This document shows, piece after piece, positions 51,012 to 60,601 of a stretch of DNA of 64,000 nt. A model generated the notes under the pieces. The model ran no database searches. It saw only the letters and a program-made list of their open reading frames with translations, and was not told the origin of the DNA. The translations under genes were made by a program, and so were the position numbers. The DNA comes from Bacillota bacterium (GTDB lineage: Bacteria; Bacillota; Clostridia; DSM-8532). Position 1 is the stretch's first letter. The number at the start of each line of letters is the position of its first letter. The stretch lies in assembly GCA_023443745.1 (NCBI GenBank), contig JAEZTB010000026.1, forward strand, positions 1 through 64,000. Direction: 5' to 3'.

Positions 51012-52907
51012 CTATTTACACACGCCCTCATACATGACCCTGGTTATGGGAAAGCCTTCCGATTTAATGTCTGTGGCAGTCTCCCAGTAGATGAGTCCAC
51101 CTAGATCATGTTTCCAGACATAATCCACCTTGGCCTGAGTAGAGCGCTCGTCTTCAAAGGACAGATAGACTTTGTCCTTGGAGTCGTAGAGATAAGGAGC
51201 TTCTGCAGTCACGTCATAATAATAGGTATAGCGGTCGGCATCCTTCAGCATTTCCTTGATGGTCTCCAGGCGGAAGCAGGCACTAGGATTCAAGCCATAC
51301 CATTTCCCAAGAACCTCGGGCATATCGGTTGCCTTGTGCTTGCCGGCGGACCAACCCTCACCAACCTCATATTGGCCGGTTGCAGCATCACCGTTACCAC
51401 GATAAAAACGGGACTTTGGGTCGGCATCGGGGTGAGCGGTATCGGGTGCGGGATTCTTGGTTCCTGACGGCTGGCCGCGAAGCTCGCCTTTTGCATCAGG
51501 TACTACATTGGCCCAACCGCGTGAGTAAGTCGCAACGCCTACATTTAGCTGTTCCGGCTTGAAATGCTTCAAATAACCGGTAATGGCCTGATCCACTGAA
51601 AAAGTGGTGTAAGCATTGTCATAGACTGCCGCATGATGACTAGTTGTGTCATTATATGGTCCCGACATGTCATAGCACATCACATTGATAAAATCAACGT
51701 ACTTGGAAACCTCACCCAAGTCCTGCGCCGCAGCGGTTTGCTCATAATCAGCCGATTCACAGATGGTTAGCTTCTTCTCTTTATACCCAGCCGCATCCAT
51801 GGCTGAACGCATTTCTTTTAATAATGCCGTAAAGTTTGCTTTATCAATCTTAACATCATGGCCCCCCACTCCGGAGCCGAAGTCCACAGGATCATCAAGA
51901 CCGTCGGTTACCGGATTGCGGTATACACCGGGGTATTCCCAATCCAGGTCGATACCGCCTAGCCAGGGGTTCCGCTTCATCATTTCCACGCAGCTTTTGA
52001 TGAATATTTCACGGGTTTCGGCGGTTTTAGCCATTTCTGAGAACATCTGACCCCGAGTCCAACCACCTACTGATGCCATGATTGTTACATTGGGGTAAAT
52101 ACGGTGCATACGCTCATAGACCTTGAAAATACCGCCGTCACCTGCTCCGGCATCCATCCAGATGTCTGACCAGGAGTCACTGAAAGCAAGTGAATACTTG
52201 GGTGCGGGTGCCCAGTCAAAAGTCTCGTCCGAGGGTGTTCCGTCTGAGACGGTTAAAAAACCATGATTCAAATTTGTGATCATATTCCAGGGAATTTCCG
52301 CGGGTTTTAACAGGCTATAAACCTGCCAATTGCCATAGTAGCCAACCACCATTTTGTCAGGCATGGCCTTGGGCTTTTGCTTATGTACATACAACTCATA
52401 CATGACATGCGCCGCTTGATAGCGCGTTACAGGCTTGGTAAAATCTGCAATCAGAGGTGCAATGGCTTTGGGATCAGGTCGAAAAGTATTATCCGACTTA
52501 ACTTCTTCTTCAATTAAAAGGAATAGATCTTCACAGGTAATTTGCTTATCAGGTAAAAACATCTTGTTGTCCTCAGCCTTCATGTATTTTCCGGCTACAG
52601 CCAGTTTAACGTAATTTGAATACCATGCATTACTGTCTACATCCGTAAAAAAGAGGTCACGACCGTCAGTCAGTCCAAGGGTTTTGGCAATGAATACGGC
52701 TAAACCGGCACGAGTAACTAAATCCTCGCCGTTAAACTTCCCGCCATAACCTACAACAACGCCTGCATTTTTAAGTGCTGTTACATATGGATGATCAGGT
52801 GTAACATCCGGAAACATCTCAGCTGCCGACATTGTGAGCATACCGGTTATCAAGCATACGATCAGAAATGCAGAAAACAGGAACGCAATAGACTTTTTGT
52901 GTTTCAT
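51012..52907 (-). CDS. SLH-anchored GH18 chitinase
   Basis: 631 residues: signal peptide (about 1-29), SLH motifs (about 30-195; MFPDVTPDHPYVTALKNAGV, VTRAGLAVFIAKTLGL), then a GH18 TIM barrel (about 200-630). LGGIDLDWEYPG carries the DxxDxDxE catalytic motif with all acidic residues present; VGYYGNWQVYSLL begins the barrel and GGLIYWETATDI ends it. It should hydrolyse chitin or related GlcNAc polymers at the cell surface. Neighbouring genes for a sugar importer and HexNAc activation fit use of the released sugars. Confidence 0.95.
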   Translation of the reverse strand: MKHKKSIAFLFSAFLIVCLITGMLTMSAAEMFPDVTPDHPYVTALKNAGVVVGYGGKFNGEDLVTRAGLAVFIAKTLGLTDGRDLFFTDVDSNAWYSNYVKLAVAGKYMKAEDNKMFLPDKQITCEDLFLLIEEEVKSDNTFRPDPKAIAPLIADFTKPVTRYQAAHVMYELYVHKQKPKAMPDKMVVGYYGNWQVYSLLKPAEIPWNMITNLNHGFLTVSDGTPSDETFDWAPAPKYSLAFSDSWSDIWMDAGAGDGGIFKVYERMHRIYPNVTIMASVGGWTRGQMFSEMAKTAETREIFIKSCVEMMKRNPWLGGIDLDWEYPGVYRNPVTDGLDDPVDFGSGVGGHDVKIDKANFTALLKEMRSAMDAAGYKEKKLTICESADYEQTAAAQDLGEVSKYVDFINVMCYDMSGPYNDTTSHHAAVYDNAYTTFSVDQAITGYLKHFKPEQLNVGVATYSRGWANVVPDAKGELRGQPSGTKNPAPDTAHPDADPKSRFYRGNGDAATGQYEVGEGWSAGKHKATDMPEVLGKWYGLNPSACFRLETIKEMLKDADRYTYYYDVTAEAPYLYDSKDKVYLSFEDERSTQAKVDYVWKHDLGGLIYWETATDIKSEGFPITRVMYEGVCK

Positions 52908-53271
52908 ACCTTAACCACCTTTCATTAATGGAAATAGAGAAATTAGGACGCATGAGCTTTTCGAGACCATTATATTATTGTTTCCTATAAAAAAAGATGG
53001 CCATATTTGCTTAAAATTACACAATTTTGCCTTAGCGCAATTATGTCTATATTCGTGCCAAAATCATACAATAAAAAGCAAAAACAACTTATCGTAATTT
53101 TCGCTGGTAAAAATATAATGTTATTAAAGGAACATACTTATTGCCCAAAATCACATCTTTTGTTGTATCAGATAATCTGTATAGTTGTATAGACCAATAG
53201 ACCAACTCGTTTACTATATTATTAACTATCTTATTCACTTTATTAGCTTACTATTAAAAGGGAGGTCTGAT
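52908..53271. other. Divergent intergenic region between chitinase and sugar ABC genes
   Basis: An AT-rich 364-base gap without a credible gene (a 61-codon frame at 53007-53192 has no ribosome-binding site). It holds an 11-base palindrome CAGATAATCTG at 53170-53180 and a nearby tandem repeat of ATAGACCAA, either of which could be an operator for the transporter operon. No confident promoter pair. Confidence 0.45.
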
Positions 53272-54234
53272 ATGTCTGATTTACCATCCTCCGGTTACGC
53301 CCTACGTAAAAGGAAATTTGATAAAAAGACACTGGTTCTTATTACCATGGTTCTACCCGGGGCGATTTGGCTTTTGTTTCTGCGCTATCTGCCCATGTTT
53401 GGTATTGTTCTTTCGTTTCTGGATTACAAGATTTACTTCAAGGATCCTTCGCTTTTCAATAACATCATTCACAGCAAGTGGGTGGGTTTTAAAAATTTCG
53501 AGTTCCTGTTCTCCAGCACAGAATCCGGAATAGTTATTCGCAACACTCTCGGATATAACGCTCTGTGGATTGTTTTAGGCATCGTCATTGCCGTAGCCTT
53601 TGCCATCATGATGAATGAGCTCACCCGGAAATTTATAGGGAGAGTCTACCAGACCATGATGTTCTTCCCTTATTTTTTAAGCTGGGTTGTGGTCAGCTAC
53701 TTTGTTTTCGCATTCTTAAGCCCCCAAAACGGCTTGATACCCCATCTGCAGCAGAATGCGGGAGCCACTCCCATCGAATGGTACAATGATGCTGGGCCTT
53801 GGCCGTTCGTACTCACCTTCGCATATCTTTGGAAGAATATTGGCTATTCCTGCATTATGTATCTCGCAGCCATTACCGGCATCGATGCTTCTATTTACGA
53901 GGCTGCACGCATTGACGGTGCCAGCAAATGGCAGCAGGTTCGGTATGTAACCTTGCCGCATCTTCGCCTCATTATCATCATTCTGTTCCTTTTGAGCGTC
54001 GGACGCATCTTCAACGCCGACTTCGGATTGTTTTATTCCGTGCCTATGAACGCAGGGCCGCTCTTCCCGGCGACACAGGTAGTTGATACTTATGTGTACA
54101 GAGCGCTAATGACAACGGGAGACATCGGTATGAGCTCCGCGGCGGGTTTTCTTCAAAACCTGGTAGGCTTCACCTGTATCATGATTGCCAACACCATCGT
54201 CAAAAAAGTCGATCCTGACAGCAGCCTGTTTTGA
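53272..54234 (+). CDS. Sugar ABC transporter permease (LplB-like)
   Basis: About 320 residues with six membrane helices; the EAARIDGASKWQQVRYVTLPHL loop is the EAA motif that contacts the ATPase. I start at ATG 53272 after GGGAGGT rather than 87 bases upstream. It forms an operon with a second permease and a large lipoprotein receptor, the LplABC/YtcQP pattern of importers for oligosaccharides. No ATPase gene is included, so a shared MsmX-like ATPase is expected elsewhere. Confidence 0.94.
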   Translation: MSDLPSSGYALRKRKFDKKTLVLITMVLPGAIWLLFLRYLPMFGIVLSFLDYKIYFKDPSLFNNIIHSKWVGFKNFEFLFSSTESGIVIRNTLGYNALWIVLGIVIAVAFAIMMNELTRKFIGRVYQTMMFFPYFLSWVVVSYFVFAFLSPQNGLIPHLQQNAGATPIEWYNDAGPWPFVLTFAYLWKNIGYSCIMYLAAITGIDASIYEAARIDGASKWQQVRYVTLPHLRLIIIILFLLSVGRIFNADFGLFYSVPMNAGPLFPATQVVDTYVYRALMTTGDIGMSSAAGFLQNLVGFTCIMIANTIVKKVDPDSSLF

Positions 54235-54246
54235 GGAGGAAAAACA

Positions 54247-55176
54247 ATGGACAAAATGGCTACCGGTATGAAACAGCATACATCTCGTCTGAATTCCGTA
54301 AGCGTACCTGCGGAAATCATTCTTTATATTATATTAGGAATATTCGCACTGCTGTGTGTTTTGCCCTTTATTTTTACTATTATTATCTCTTTTACCGCTC
54401 AATCAAGCATCCAGGAAATGGGGTTCTCTTTCACCCCAAATGCATTGTCGCTTGAAGCATATAAGCTTGTTATAGACATTGGCGACCAGCTCTGGCGTTC
54501 ATTTTTCAATAGCATTTTTACTACCATATTCGGAACGGCGCTTAGTGTGCTGATTTGTATTCTATATTCCTATGCACTGTATCGCAGAGATTTTAAATAC
54601 CGCCGCTTCTTCTTGTTTTTCAGCTTTTTCACCCTGCTGTTCGGCGGCGGTCTTACACCCACCTATATGGTTTGCAAGAACCTGCTGGGGCTCAGCGATA
54701 ACTATGCGGCGCTGATTATACCGCTTTTGGTAAACCCTTTTAATTTCATCATCATGCGCGCATTCTTTCAAGGGTCGGTGTCCGAGGCCCTTATCGAGTC
54801 CGCCGCCATCGACGGCAGCGGAGAATACCGCACCTTGTTTCAGATCATTATCCCCATCGCCATGCCCGGTATCGCTACAATTGCCCTCTTGAATATGCTT
54901 GCTTACTGGAACGAGTGGTTTGTATCCCTGCTTTACATCAATTCTTCCGATCTTGTACCCCTACAGTATCTGCTCGTTAGAATGCAGCAGCAATTTGAGT
55001 TTCTGGTCAACAGCAGCTCGAGGTCCGCAGATTTCATCGCTATTCTCGCCACTCTTCCCAAGGAAAGCCTGCGCATGGCCATGGCGGTGATTATTGTCAT
55101 TCCTATCGCTTTTGCCTATCCCTTCTTCCAGCGATATATCATCTCCGGTCTCATGATCGGTGCGGTCAAAGAATAA
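54247..55176 (+). CDS. Sugar ABC transporter permease (LplC/YtcP-like)
   Basis: A 309-residue six-helix permease with the EAA loop ALIESAAIDGSGEYRTLFQIIIP (EAA motif variant ESAAIDGSG). GGAGG lies seven bases before ATG and the gene follows the first permease by 12 bases. The C-terminal AYPFFQRYIISGLMIGAVKE is characteristic of this permease class. The two permeases should form a heterodimer. Confidence 0.94.
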   Translation: MDKMATGMKQHTSRLNSVSVPAEIILYIILGIFALLCVLPFIFTIIISFTAQSSIQEMGFSFTPNALSLEAYKLVIDIGDQLWRSFFNSIFTTIFGTALSVLICILYSYALYRRDFKYRRFFLFFSFFTLLFGGGLTPTYMVCKNLLGLSDNYAALIIPLLVNPFNFIIMRAFFQGSVSEALIESAAIDGSGEYRTLFQIIIPIAMPGIATIALLNMLAYWNEWFVSLLYINSSDLVPLQYLLVRMQQQFEFLVNSSSRSADFIAILATLPKESLRMAMAVIIVIPIAFAYPFFQRYIISGLMIGAVKE

Positions 55177-55188
55177 ATGCAGTAAGTC

Positions 55189-55204
55189 CCGAGGGAACCC
55201 TCGG
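55189..55204 (+). other. Intercistronic hairpin before the receptor gene
   Basis: CCGAGGG and CCCTCGG form a seven-pair stem with a two-base loop just after the permease stop, followed by only three Ts. A second small stem (GCGGT-AAA-ACCGC, about 55257-55269) sits right before the receptor's ribosome-binding site. Such hairpins can stabilise or partly terminate mRNA so that the receptor is made in excess over the permeases. Confidence 0.55.
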
Positions 55205-55292
55205 TTTAAGAGTCTGCTAGATATTTAGTGGCTCTATACTTACGACCCCATTAATTGCGGTAAAACCGCAAAAAAATAAGGAGGAAAGATCA

Positions 55293-56912
55293 ATGAAAGG
55301 TAAAACCAAAAGAGTCCTGGCCCTTGTCCTGACAATGCTCATGCTGTTTTCTGTTCTGTCTGCATGCGGACAGACCCAGCCTTCCGGCAACACAGCCACT
55401 CCCAGCAATAGCAGCACCCCCGCAGCTAGCACAGATAATAGCACTCCCACTCCCGAGGCTCCCTTTAAACCCGATATCTCTAAAGAAGTCACTTTAAAAT
55501 GGATGTATATCGGCAGCAACAACGTAACCGATGACAAAGCCGTCATGGAAAAAGTCAACGCTTACTTGAAGGAAAAGATCAATGCCAAGCTGGAAATGAT
55601 CTGGCGTGGTTGGGGAGCTGACTTTGACGATAGAGTCCAGCTTGCTGTCAACAGTGGCGAAAAAATTGATATTTACTTCACTTGCTCCTGGACTCCCAAC
55701 AACGAGTATGCCGCCATGTCCAAGAAGGGTGTGCATGTACGCCTTGACAACCCCGATAACAACCTTCTTGAGAAATACGCTCCTGACCTCTTTAAGTCCC
55801 TGGATCCGGTCCTTGCCGACGCGGCCAAGACTGAGGGTGCCGACGGCTTTGGTATTTACGGTATCCCGACCTATAAGGAAATCGCTCAGCAGTACACTTG
55901 GGACCTCAATATGGACACTCTCAAGAAGTATGGTTATACCGCTGACGATATTAAAGACTTCTATGAATTCGGCCCCATCCTTGATAAAATAAAGAAGGGT
56001 GAAGGCAAAAATTATTTCCCCTTGAACCCTGAGACGGCGGTTCTGGAAAGAACAGTCAATAACTCTGACCTTATCGATGCCAACTCACTGCTGTCCTATG
56101 TGTTTGATCCTGTGGATCCCACCAAGTCAGGCACAAAAATCGTGAGCAGGTACGAAACTCCGGAGTACAAGAAATTTGTTGAAAAGATGCATGAGTATTA
56201 CCAGGCTGGCTATGTCAACCCTGAAATGGCCAACTCCCAGACCATGACCAACGCTCTTGTAGCAGCACAGAACACAGCACAGTATGCCATCGGCACACAG
56301 GTTTATTTGCCCGGCTATGAATACCAGACTAGCGCAACGCGCAAGATTGAAGTTGCTTACAAGCCCGCCCAGTCCGGTATTATATCAACCACCTCTGCCC
56401 GCGGCGCCATGCATGCAATTTCCACCGCCTCCGACAATCCCGAGCGCGCTCTTATGCTTTTAAACCTCGTGAACACCGATCCTACCCTCTTCACAATGCT
56501 TGAGTTCGGTCTTGAGGGCGTTCACTACACCAAGGAGAGCGACGGCAGCGTTAAGTTCAATGTAGACATGAGAAATACTTACCGTCCATGGAAAGCCGGT
56601 TTAGGTAATCAATTCAATCTCCCTCGCGAATCCACCGATCCTGCCAACATATTGGAGATGTTGGATTCGTTTAATAAGTTAGGAAAACCCGTTCCGATTC
56701 TTGGATGGGCATTCGACGCAGAGCCTGTAAAGAAGGAAATCGCAGCCCTTGCCAGTATTGTACAGGGACATAGAGATCCTCTTAACGCTGGTTCAGTCGA
56801 TCCTGCAACAAAGCTGCCTGAATTTATCAGTGCGCTCAAAGCCAACGGTATTGACGCGGTAGTCGCTGAAGCACAAAAGCAGCTGGATGCTTTCATGGCC
56901 GCAAAGAAGTAA
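55293..56912 (+). CDS. Extracellular solute-binding lipoprotein (LplA-like, DUF3502)
   Basis: A 539-residue lipoprotein: signal peptide with lipobox LSAC (Cys about 27), a short Ser/Thr/Pro linker, then a family 1 solute-binding fold. The C-terminal DUF3502-like end (LGWAFDAEPVKKEIAALASI, GSVDPATKLPEFISALKANG) is typical of receptors for LplABC-type systems. GGAGG precedes ATG. It supplies substrate specificity to the two permeases; a strong terminator follows. Ligand, probably an oligosaccharide, is unknown. Confidence 0.94.
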   Translation: MKGKTKRVLALVLTMLMLFSVLSACGQTQPSGNTATPSNSSTPAASTDNSTPTPEAPFKPDISKEVTLKWMYIGSNNVTDDKAVMEKVNAYLKEKINAKLEMIWRGWGADFDDRVQLAVNSGEKIDIYFTCSWTPNNEYAAMSKKGVHVRLDNPDNNLLEKYAPDLFKSLDPVLADAAKTEGADGFGIYGIPTYKEIAQQYTWDLNMDTLKKYGYTADDIKDFYEFGPILDKIKKGEGKNYFPLNPETAVLERTVNNSDLIDANSLLSYVFDPVDPTKSGTKIVSRYETPEYKKFVEKMHEYYQAGYVNPEMANSQTMTNALVAAQNTAQYAIGTQVYLPGYEYQTSATRKIEVAYKPAQSGIISTTSARGAMHAISTASDNPERALMLLNLVNTDPTLFTMLEFGLEGVHYTKESDGSVKFNVDMRNTYRPWKAGLGNQFNLPRESTDPANILEMLDSFNKLGKPVPILGWAFDAEPVKKEIAALASIVQGHRDPLNAGSVDPATKLPEFISALKANGIDAVVAEAQKQLDAFMAAKK

Positions 56913-56986
56913 CATATGCTCCCTCTTAAACGATGAGGGGCAGCATTACTTCTCCTTATCCGCTAAATTTAAAAATGTGCCAGTAA

Positions 56987-57031
56987 ATGAGTCCGGGGGG
57001 TAACTAAGGTTGCCCTCCGGCTCATTTTTTT
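56987..57031 (+). terminator. Rho-independent terminator of the sugar ABC operon
   Basis: A long stem: ATGAG plus CCGGGGGGTAAC (one bulged T) pairs with GTTGCCCTCCGG plus CTCAT around TAAG, then seven Ts. It lies in a 321-base gap after the receptor gene that otherwise holds only a smaller CCCTC/GAGGG hairpin (about 56919-56943) and no gene. Confidence 0.92.
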
Positions 57032-57233
57032 CTACCATTTCAACTAACAGAATCGGTCAGTCCATATTTAAGCTTACCTTGCTTCATTGCTGCATGGGCT
57101 TACCCGGTGCTATAATAAGATTATCCTCGACCCATCAAATAGAATTCAAATGCCAGGATGAGGTGGCAGTGCTGATAAACGAGAAGATACTCCGATATGG
57201 CCGATCGAATAGCAGAAAAATGATTGGGGATAT

Positions 57234-58235
57234 ATGATGAAAAGAATACTGGTTATTGGGACCGGAGGCACCATTGCATCTAAAAAACACACTCTGGGTT
57301 TGAGGCCTGAATTGGAGATCAGCGAGCTCATACGTTTGTCCGCTATGCCCCAGGATAAATGCTATCTTGAGGGTATAACTGTAATGAATATCGACAGCAC
57401 GAATATGACACCGGATAGATGGGTGCATATAGCCGGATGTATACAGCAGCACTACCAGCTTTTTGACGGCTTTGTTATTACTCATGGCACAGACACCATG
57501 GCTTATACGGGTGCCGCTCTCACATATATTTTGCACAATCTGAACAAACCGGTTATCATAACCGGCTCTCAATATCCTATTACCGAGACTTATACGGATG
57601 CTATACAGAATCTGACCGATGCGGTGTATTTTGCCATGGAGAACATCAAGGGTGTTTTCATCTGCTTTGATGGAGACTTGATTGCGGGAACTCGTGCAAT
57701 TAAGGTTAAGACCAAATCCTACGATGCCTTCGAGAGCGTGAACTTTCCAATTGTTGCACGGATTAAGCACCAAAAGGTTCAGTATGACAGCCGTGTATTG
57801 GATCAGTTTTTACAAACAGATCAATCCGGAGCACTGGAAATCCGCACGGTATACAATGATCGGATCCTTGTTATTAAAATGATCCCAGGAATGCATGCAG
57901 ATATATTCGATTTTATTAAAGAGCACTACGATGGTGTCATTATTGAAAGCTTCGGCCTTGGGGGCATTCCTGATAATGAATCTAATATTGCCGGAAAAAT
58001 AAATGAGCTAATCGATGCGGGTATCGTTGTTGTCTTAACCACCCAGTGCCTTGAGGAAGGCGTGGAGTACGGGATCTACGAAGTGGGAAGCAGGCTTCCG
58101 AAAGACAGGGTCATCATAGCCGGTGATTTTAATACCGAAACCCTAGTGGCAAAGACCATGATCGGTATGGGCAGCTTCAAAACCATGGAAGAAATAAAAA
58201 CATATATTGAGACACCTTATACCTGTTTGCCCTAA
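57234..58235 (+). CDS. ansA: L-asparaginase (type I-like)
   Basis: Hydrolyses asparagine to aspartate and ammonia. The 333-residue protein has both catalytic threonine motifs, ILVIGTGGTIASK at the N-terminus and VITHGTDTMAYTG (about 80-92), plus TGSQ downstream. No signal peptide, so cytoplasmic. The ATG at 57234 (or 57237) follows a weak GGGG site. It appears to be transcribed alone, downstream of the sugar-transport terminator. Confidence 0.93.
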   Translation: MMKRILVIGTGGTIASKKHTLGLRPELEISELIRLSAMPQDKCYLEGITVMNIDSTNMTPDRWVHIAGCIQQHYQLFDGFVITHGTDTMAYTGAALTYILHNLNKPVIITGSQYPITETYTDAIQNLTDAVYFAMENIKGVFICFDGDLIAGTRAIKVKTKSYDAFESVNFPIVARIKHQKVQYDSRVLDQFLQTDQSGALEIRTVYNDRILVIKMIPGMHADIFDFIKEHYDGVIIESFGLGGIPDNESNIAGKINELIDAGIVVVLTTQCLEEGVEYGIYEVGSRLPKDRVIIAGDFNTETLVAKTMIGMGSFKTMEEIKTYIETPYTCLP

Positions 58236-58261
58236 AAAAAGCATCTTGGAGCTAAGTATTT

Positions 58262-59266
58262 CTAAATCATGCCCTCGTTTTTAAGCCAAGCTAAAGCATC
58301 CGCTATGGTTTCCTCAAAAGGACGCGGTGCGTATCCCAGTTCTCGCCTTGCTTTTTCTGACGAGAAATTGGAATTGCTAGTGACCGTGTAAAGGGAATAG
58401 CGGGTAAAAATGGGCGGACGCTTTTTTGCTTTGTAGTAGATACCCAATAATGGTACGGCAAGCCGCGCAATCCAAATGGGAACCATCAGCTTAACCTCTT
58501 TTACACCCGTTTGCTGGTGTACATGATGTAAAATTTCCCTGACCGACACATAGCGGTTTCCTAGGATATAACCTTCACCCTTTCTGCCTTTTTCACAACA
58601 AGTCACAACCCCCTTGGCCACATCCCGCACATCCACAAAGTCGTAGCCGCCATGAACACCTGCAAAGAGCTTGCCTTTTACACTGTCAACTAAAAGCTGT
58701 GTTACATGTCCAATAGCATAATCGTAAGGACCGCACAAACCGCTCGGAAAAGCAAGCGACGCATTCAAGTCATGTGCCACTACTGCATCCATAACTGACT
58801 GAGATGCTTCCGCTTTTGTTTTGCCGTAAAAACCGATGATTTGATCAGGATTGAACTCGGAGACCGGTTTTATGATCTGCCCTTTCGGAAGTTCAGGAAT
58901 AGCATGTACGGAACTGACATATACCAACTTTTTGACCCGCTTCTCCACACACATTTTTACAATGTTACGAGTCCCTTGCACATTTACATCATGCACTTTC
59001 TGCGAAAACTCCCAATACGTCGTCACGATGCCTGCACTGTGGATGACTATGATCTCTGTACCATCCCTCACCGCAAAAAATCGGCGCAAATCATCCATAT
59101 TAAGGATATCGCCCTCTATGATTTCCACGCCTTCAGGTATCCTCTTGGCTGCAATATCGTTGGGAAGCACAAAGGCACGGACATCCTTACCCTGGGCAAT
59201 CAACTCCCGAACGATGCTGCTGCCAAGATTGCCTGCAGCGCCCGTAAGCAAATACTTTATCCTCAT
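58262..59266 (-). CDS. NAD-dependent epimerase/dehydratase family oxidoreductase
   Basis: A 334-residue extended short-chain dehydrogenase. The Rossmann glycine motif is TGAAGNLGSSI (about 8-18). The catalytic region has VSSVHAIPELP followed by GFYGKTKAEAS, the YxxxK pair, and the upstream serines. Resembles dihydroflavonol-4-reductase-like enzymes; substrate unknown. It is divergent to a TetR gene across 230 bases containing operator-like repeats, so it is probably the regulated target. Confidence 0.9.
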   Translation of the reverse strand: MRIKYLLTGAAGNLGSSIVRELIAQGKDVRAFVLPNDIAAKRIPEGVEIIEGDILNMDDLRRFFAVRDGTEIIVIHSAGIVTTYWEFSQKVHDVNVQGTRNIVKMCVEKRVKKLVYVSSVHAIPELPKGQIIKPVSEFNPDQIIGFYGKTKAEASQSVMDAVVAHDLNASLAFPSGLCGPYDYAIGHVTQLLVDSVKGKLFAGVHGGYDFVDVRDVAKGVVTCCEKGRKGEGYILGNRYVSVREILHHVHQQTGVKEVKLMVPIWIARLAVPLLGIYYKAKKRPPIFTRYSLYTVTSNSNFSSEKARRELGYAPRPFEETIADALAWLKNEGMI

Positions 59267-59334
59267 AAACCTACTCCTTCAACACTGGAGTTCCGCACTC
59301 GCGGAAAGTACCGCAATTATTTTCCCCATTACTG

Positions 59335-59447
59335 AACACAGTGTTGACAATCGTTCATAAATATATAATAATAACACCGTGTCTATAATTCAATAATCAG
59401 AAATTTTAGCTGTGTAAGATACTGAACACTCCCTTTTATAAGTGTCC
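59335..59447. promoter_or_regulatory. Divergent promoters with three TetR-operator-like repeats
   Basis: AACACAGTGTT (59335-59345) is an 11-base palindrome, AACACCGTGT (59373-59382) a close relative, and GAACACT with AGTGTCC (59424-59447) a spaced inverted repeat of the same half-site. On the plus strand TTGACA (59344-59349) is 17 bases from AATAAT; on the minus strand TTGAAT (59388-59393) is 17 bases from TATTAT (59365-59370). The repeats overlap both promoters, the expected layout for TetR control of itself and the oxidoreductase gene. Confidence 0.6.
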
Positions 59448-59496
59448 AATATTTGTAAAGAAAATTATACTTTTTGTTAAATCAGGGAGGAAAGAT

Positions 59497-60054
59497 ATGA
59501 AAACTGATCGCAGAGTAAAATATACAAGGATGATGCTAAAGGAAAGTCTGTTGGAATTGATGAAGGACAGACCTATCAACAAAATTACAGTTAAGGATAT
59601 ATGCGAGGCGGCTGATGTAAATAGAGGAACCTTCTATACGCACTACAAGGACCCCTTCGATTTGCTTGAACAAATAGAGAACGAGCTCTTTGACGATATC
59701 TTGGCATCTCTTGAAAACTCATTTAATATACAAAACATACCAAAACTTTTGGCTGAAATATTTGAAGCGATTGTAAAGAACTCAGAGCTATGTAAGGTAT
59801 TGTTTTCAGACTATGGTGACAAAGAATTTTTGCATCGCATCATATATATTGCCCACGAAGGCAGTGTTACACAGTGGCGTAAGCTATGTCCAAAAGCAAC
59901 AAAAGAGCAGCTTGAACGACTCTATACCTTCTTTGCAAGCGGCAGCGTAGCCATCATTCAGCATTGGATACAAAACAATATGAAAGAGGACCCGCAGGAG
60001 CTGGCCCTCTTCATTGAAAAAATAAGTAATAGTGTTTTACAGTCTTTACAGTAA
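59497..60054 (+). CDS. TetR/AcrR family transcriptional regulator
   Basis: 185 residues. The N-terminal helix-turn-helix is clear (about 8-58; INKITVKDICEAADVNRGTFYTHYK). The C-terminal helical region resembles the TetR_C_8 group of DhaS-like regulators and would bind a small ligand. GGGAGG lies before ATG. The divergent oxidoreductase gene and the ACAC-GTGT repeats between them suggest local regulation. Confidence 0.92.
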   Translation: MKTDRRVKYTRMMLKESLLELMKDRPINKITVKDICEAADVNRGTFYTHYKDPFDLLEQIENELFDDILASLENSFNIQNIPKLLAEIFEAIVKNSELCKVLFSDYGDKEFLHRIIYIAHEGSVTQWRKLCPKATKEQLERLYTFFASGSVAIIQHWIQNNMKEDPQELALFIEKISNSVLQSLQ

Positions 60055-60061
60055 GCGCATT

Positions 60062-60601
60062 TTACCTCTGCTTATTTTTATTGATTTTATTCATCGCGTA
60101 TCCAATGTAGAAAGCAATTCCGTATGACAATACCATTCCAAGAATAAATTGAAGAATGTCTCCCAACACCAACTGACTGAATGTGACAATGAAGCATATT
60201 GTTGTAATGATTGCGGCTGTCAGAAACATAACAAAAGCTACCGAAGCCGCAGCAATATCACGCTTACTTCTTTTCTCCAGACTTTCCTGATCACTGAATG
60301 ACTCCGGTCTTTCTTGCGTATACTCTTTTCTCCAGATAAAGACACTTGCCATCTGCCCGACAAGCTCCCAGCCAAACTGTTCATAAGTCGTTTTATAATC
60401 CTTTTTTGGGGAAGCTTGTATATCATATACAAAACGATATTGTTTTGGCTCACCTCGTTTGATAGTCATGCGTATAGAGCTCCATTGACCTATTCTGTCA
60501 ACATGCCATCCCTGTAAAGCCAAATCTTCAAGCCATTTTTCATAATCAGCAGGAACGATATTCTTAAATGCAGAGAACCAAATCGCCTTTTTATTTTTCA
60601 T
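60062..60601 (-). CDS. DUF2812 family membrane protein
   Basis: 179 residues: a soluble N-terminal DUF2812 domain (about 8-95; WFSAFKNIVPADYEKWLEDLALQGWHV, RYRFVYD-like YRFVYDIQASPKKDYK) and two C-terminal membrane helices (about 112-172). DUF2812 genes are typically paired with PadR regulators, as here, where the genes overlap by four bases. Thought to act as a membrane-linked partner or target of the regulator; the mechanism is unknown. Confidence 0.9.
   Translation of the reverse strand: MKNKKAIWFSAFKNIVPADYEKWLEDLALQGWHVDRIGQWSSIRMTIKRGEPKQYRFVYDIQASPKKDYKTTYEQFGWELVGQMASVFIWRKEYTQERPESFSDQESLEKRSKRDIAAASVAFVMFLTAAIITTICFIVTFSQLVLGDILQFILGMVLSYGIAFYIGYAMNKINKNKQR

Noticed and set aside
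53007..53192. 61-codon open frame between chitinase and ABC operon
   Set aside because: AT-rich, no ribosome-binding site, no recognisable sequence; treated as intergenic.
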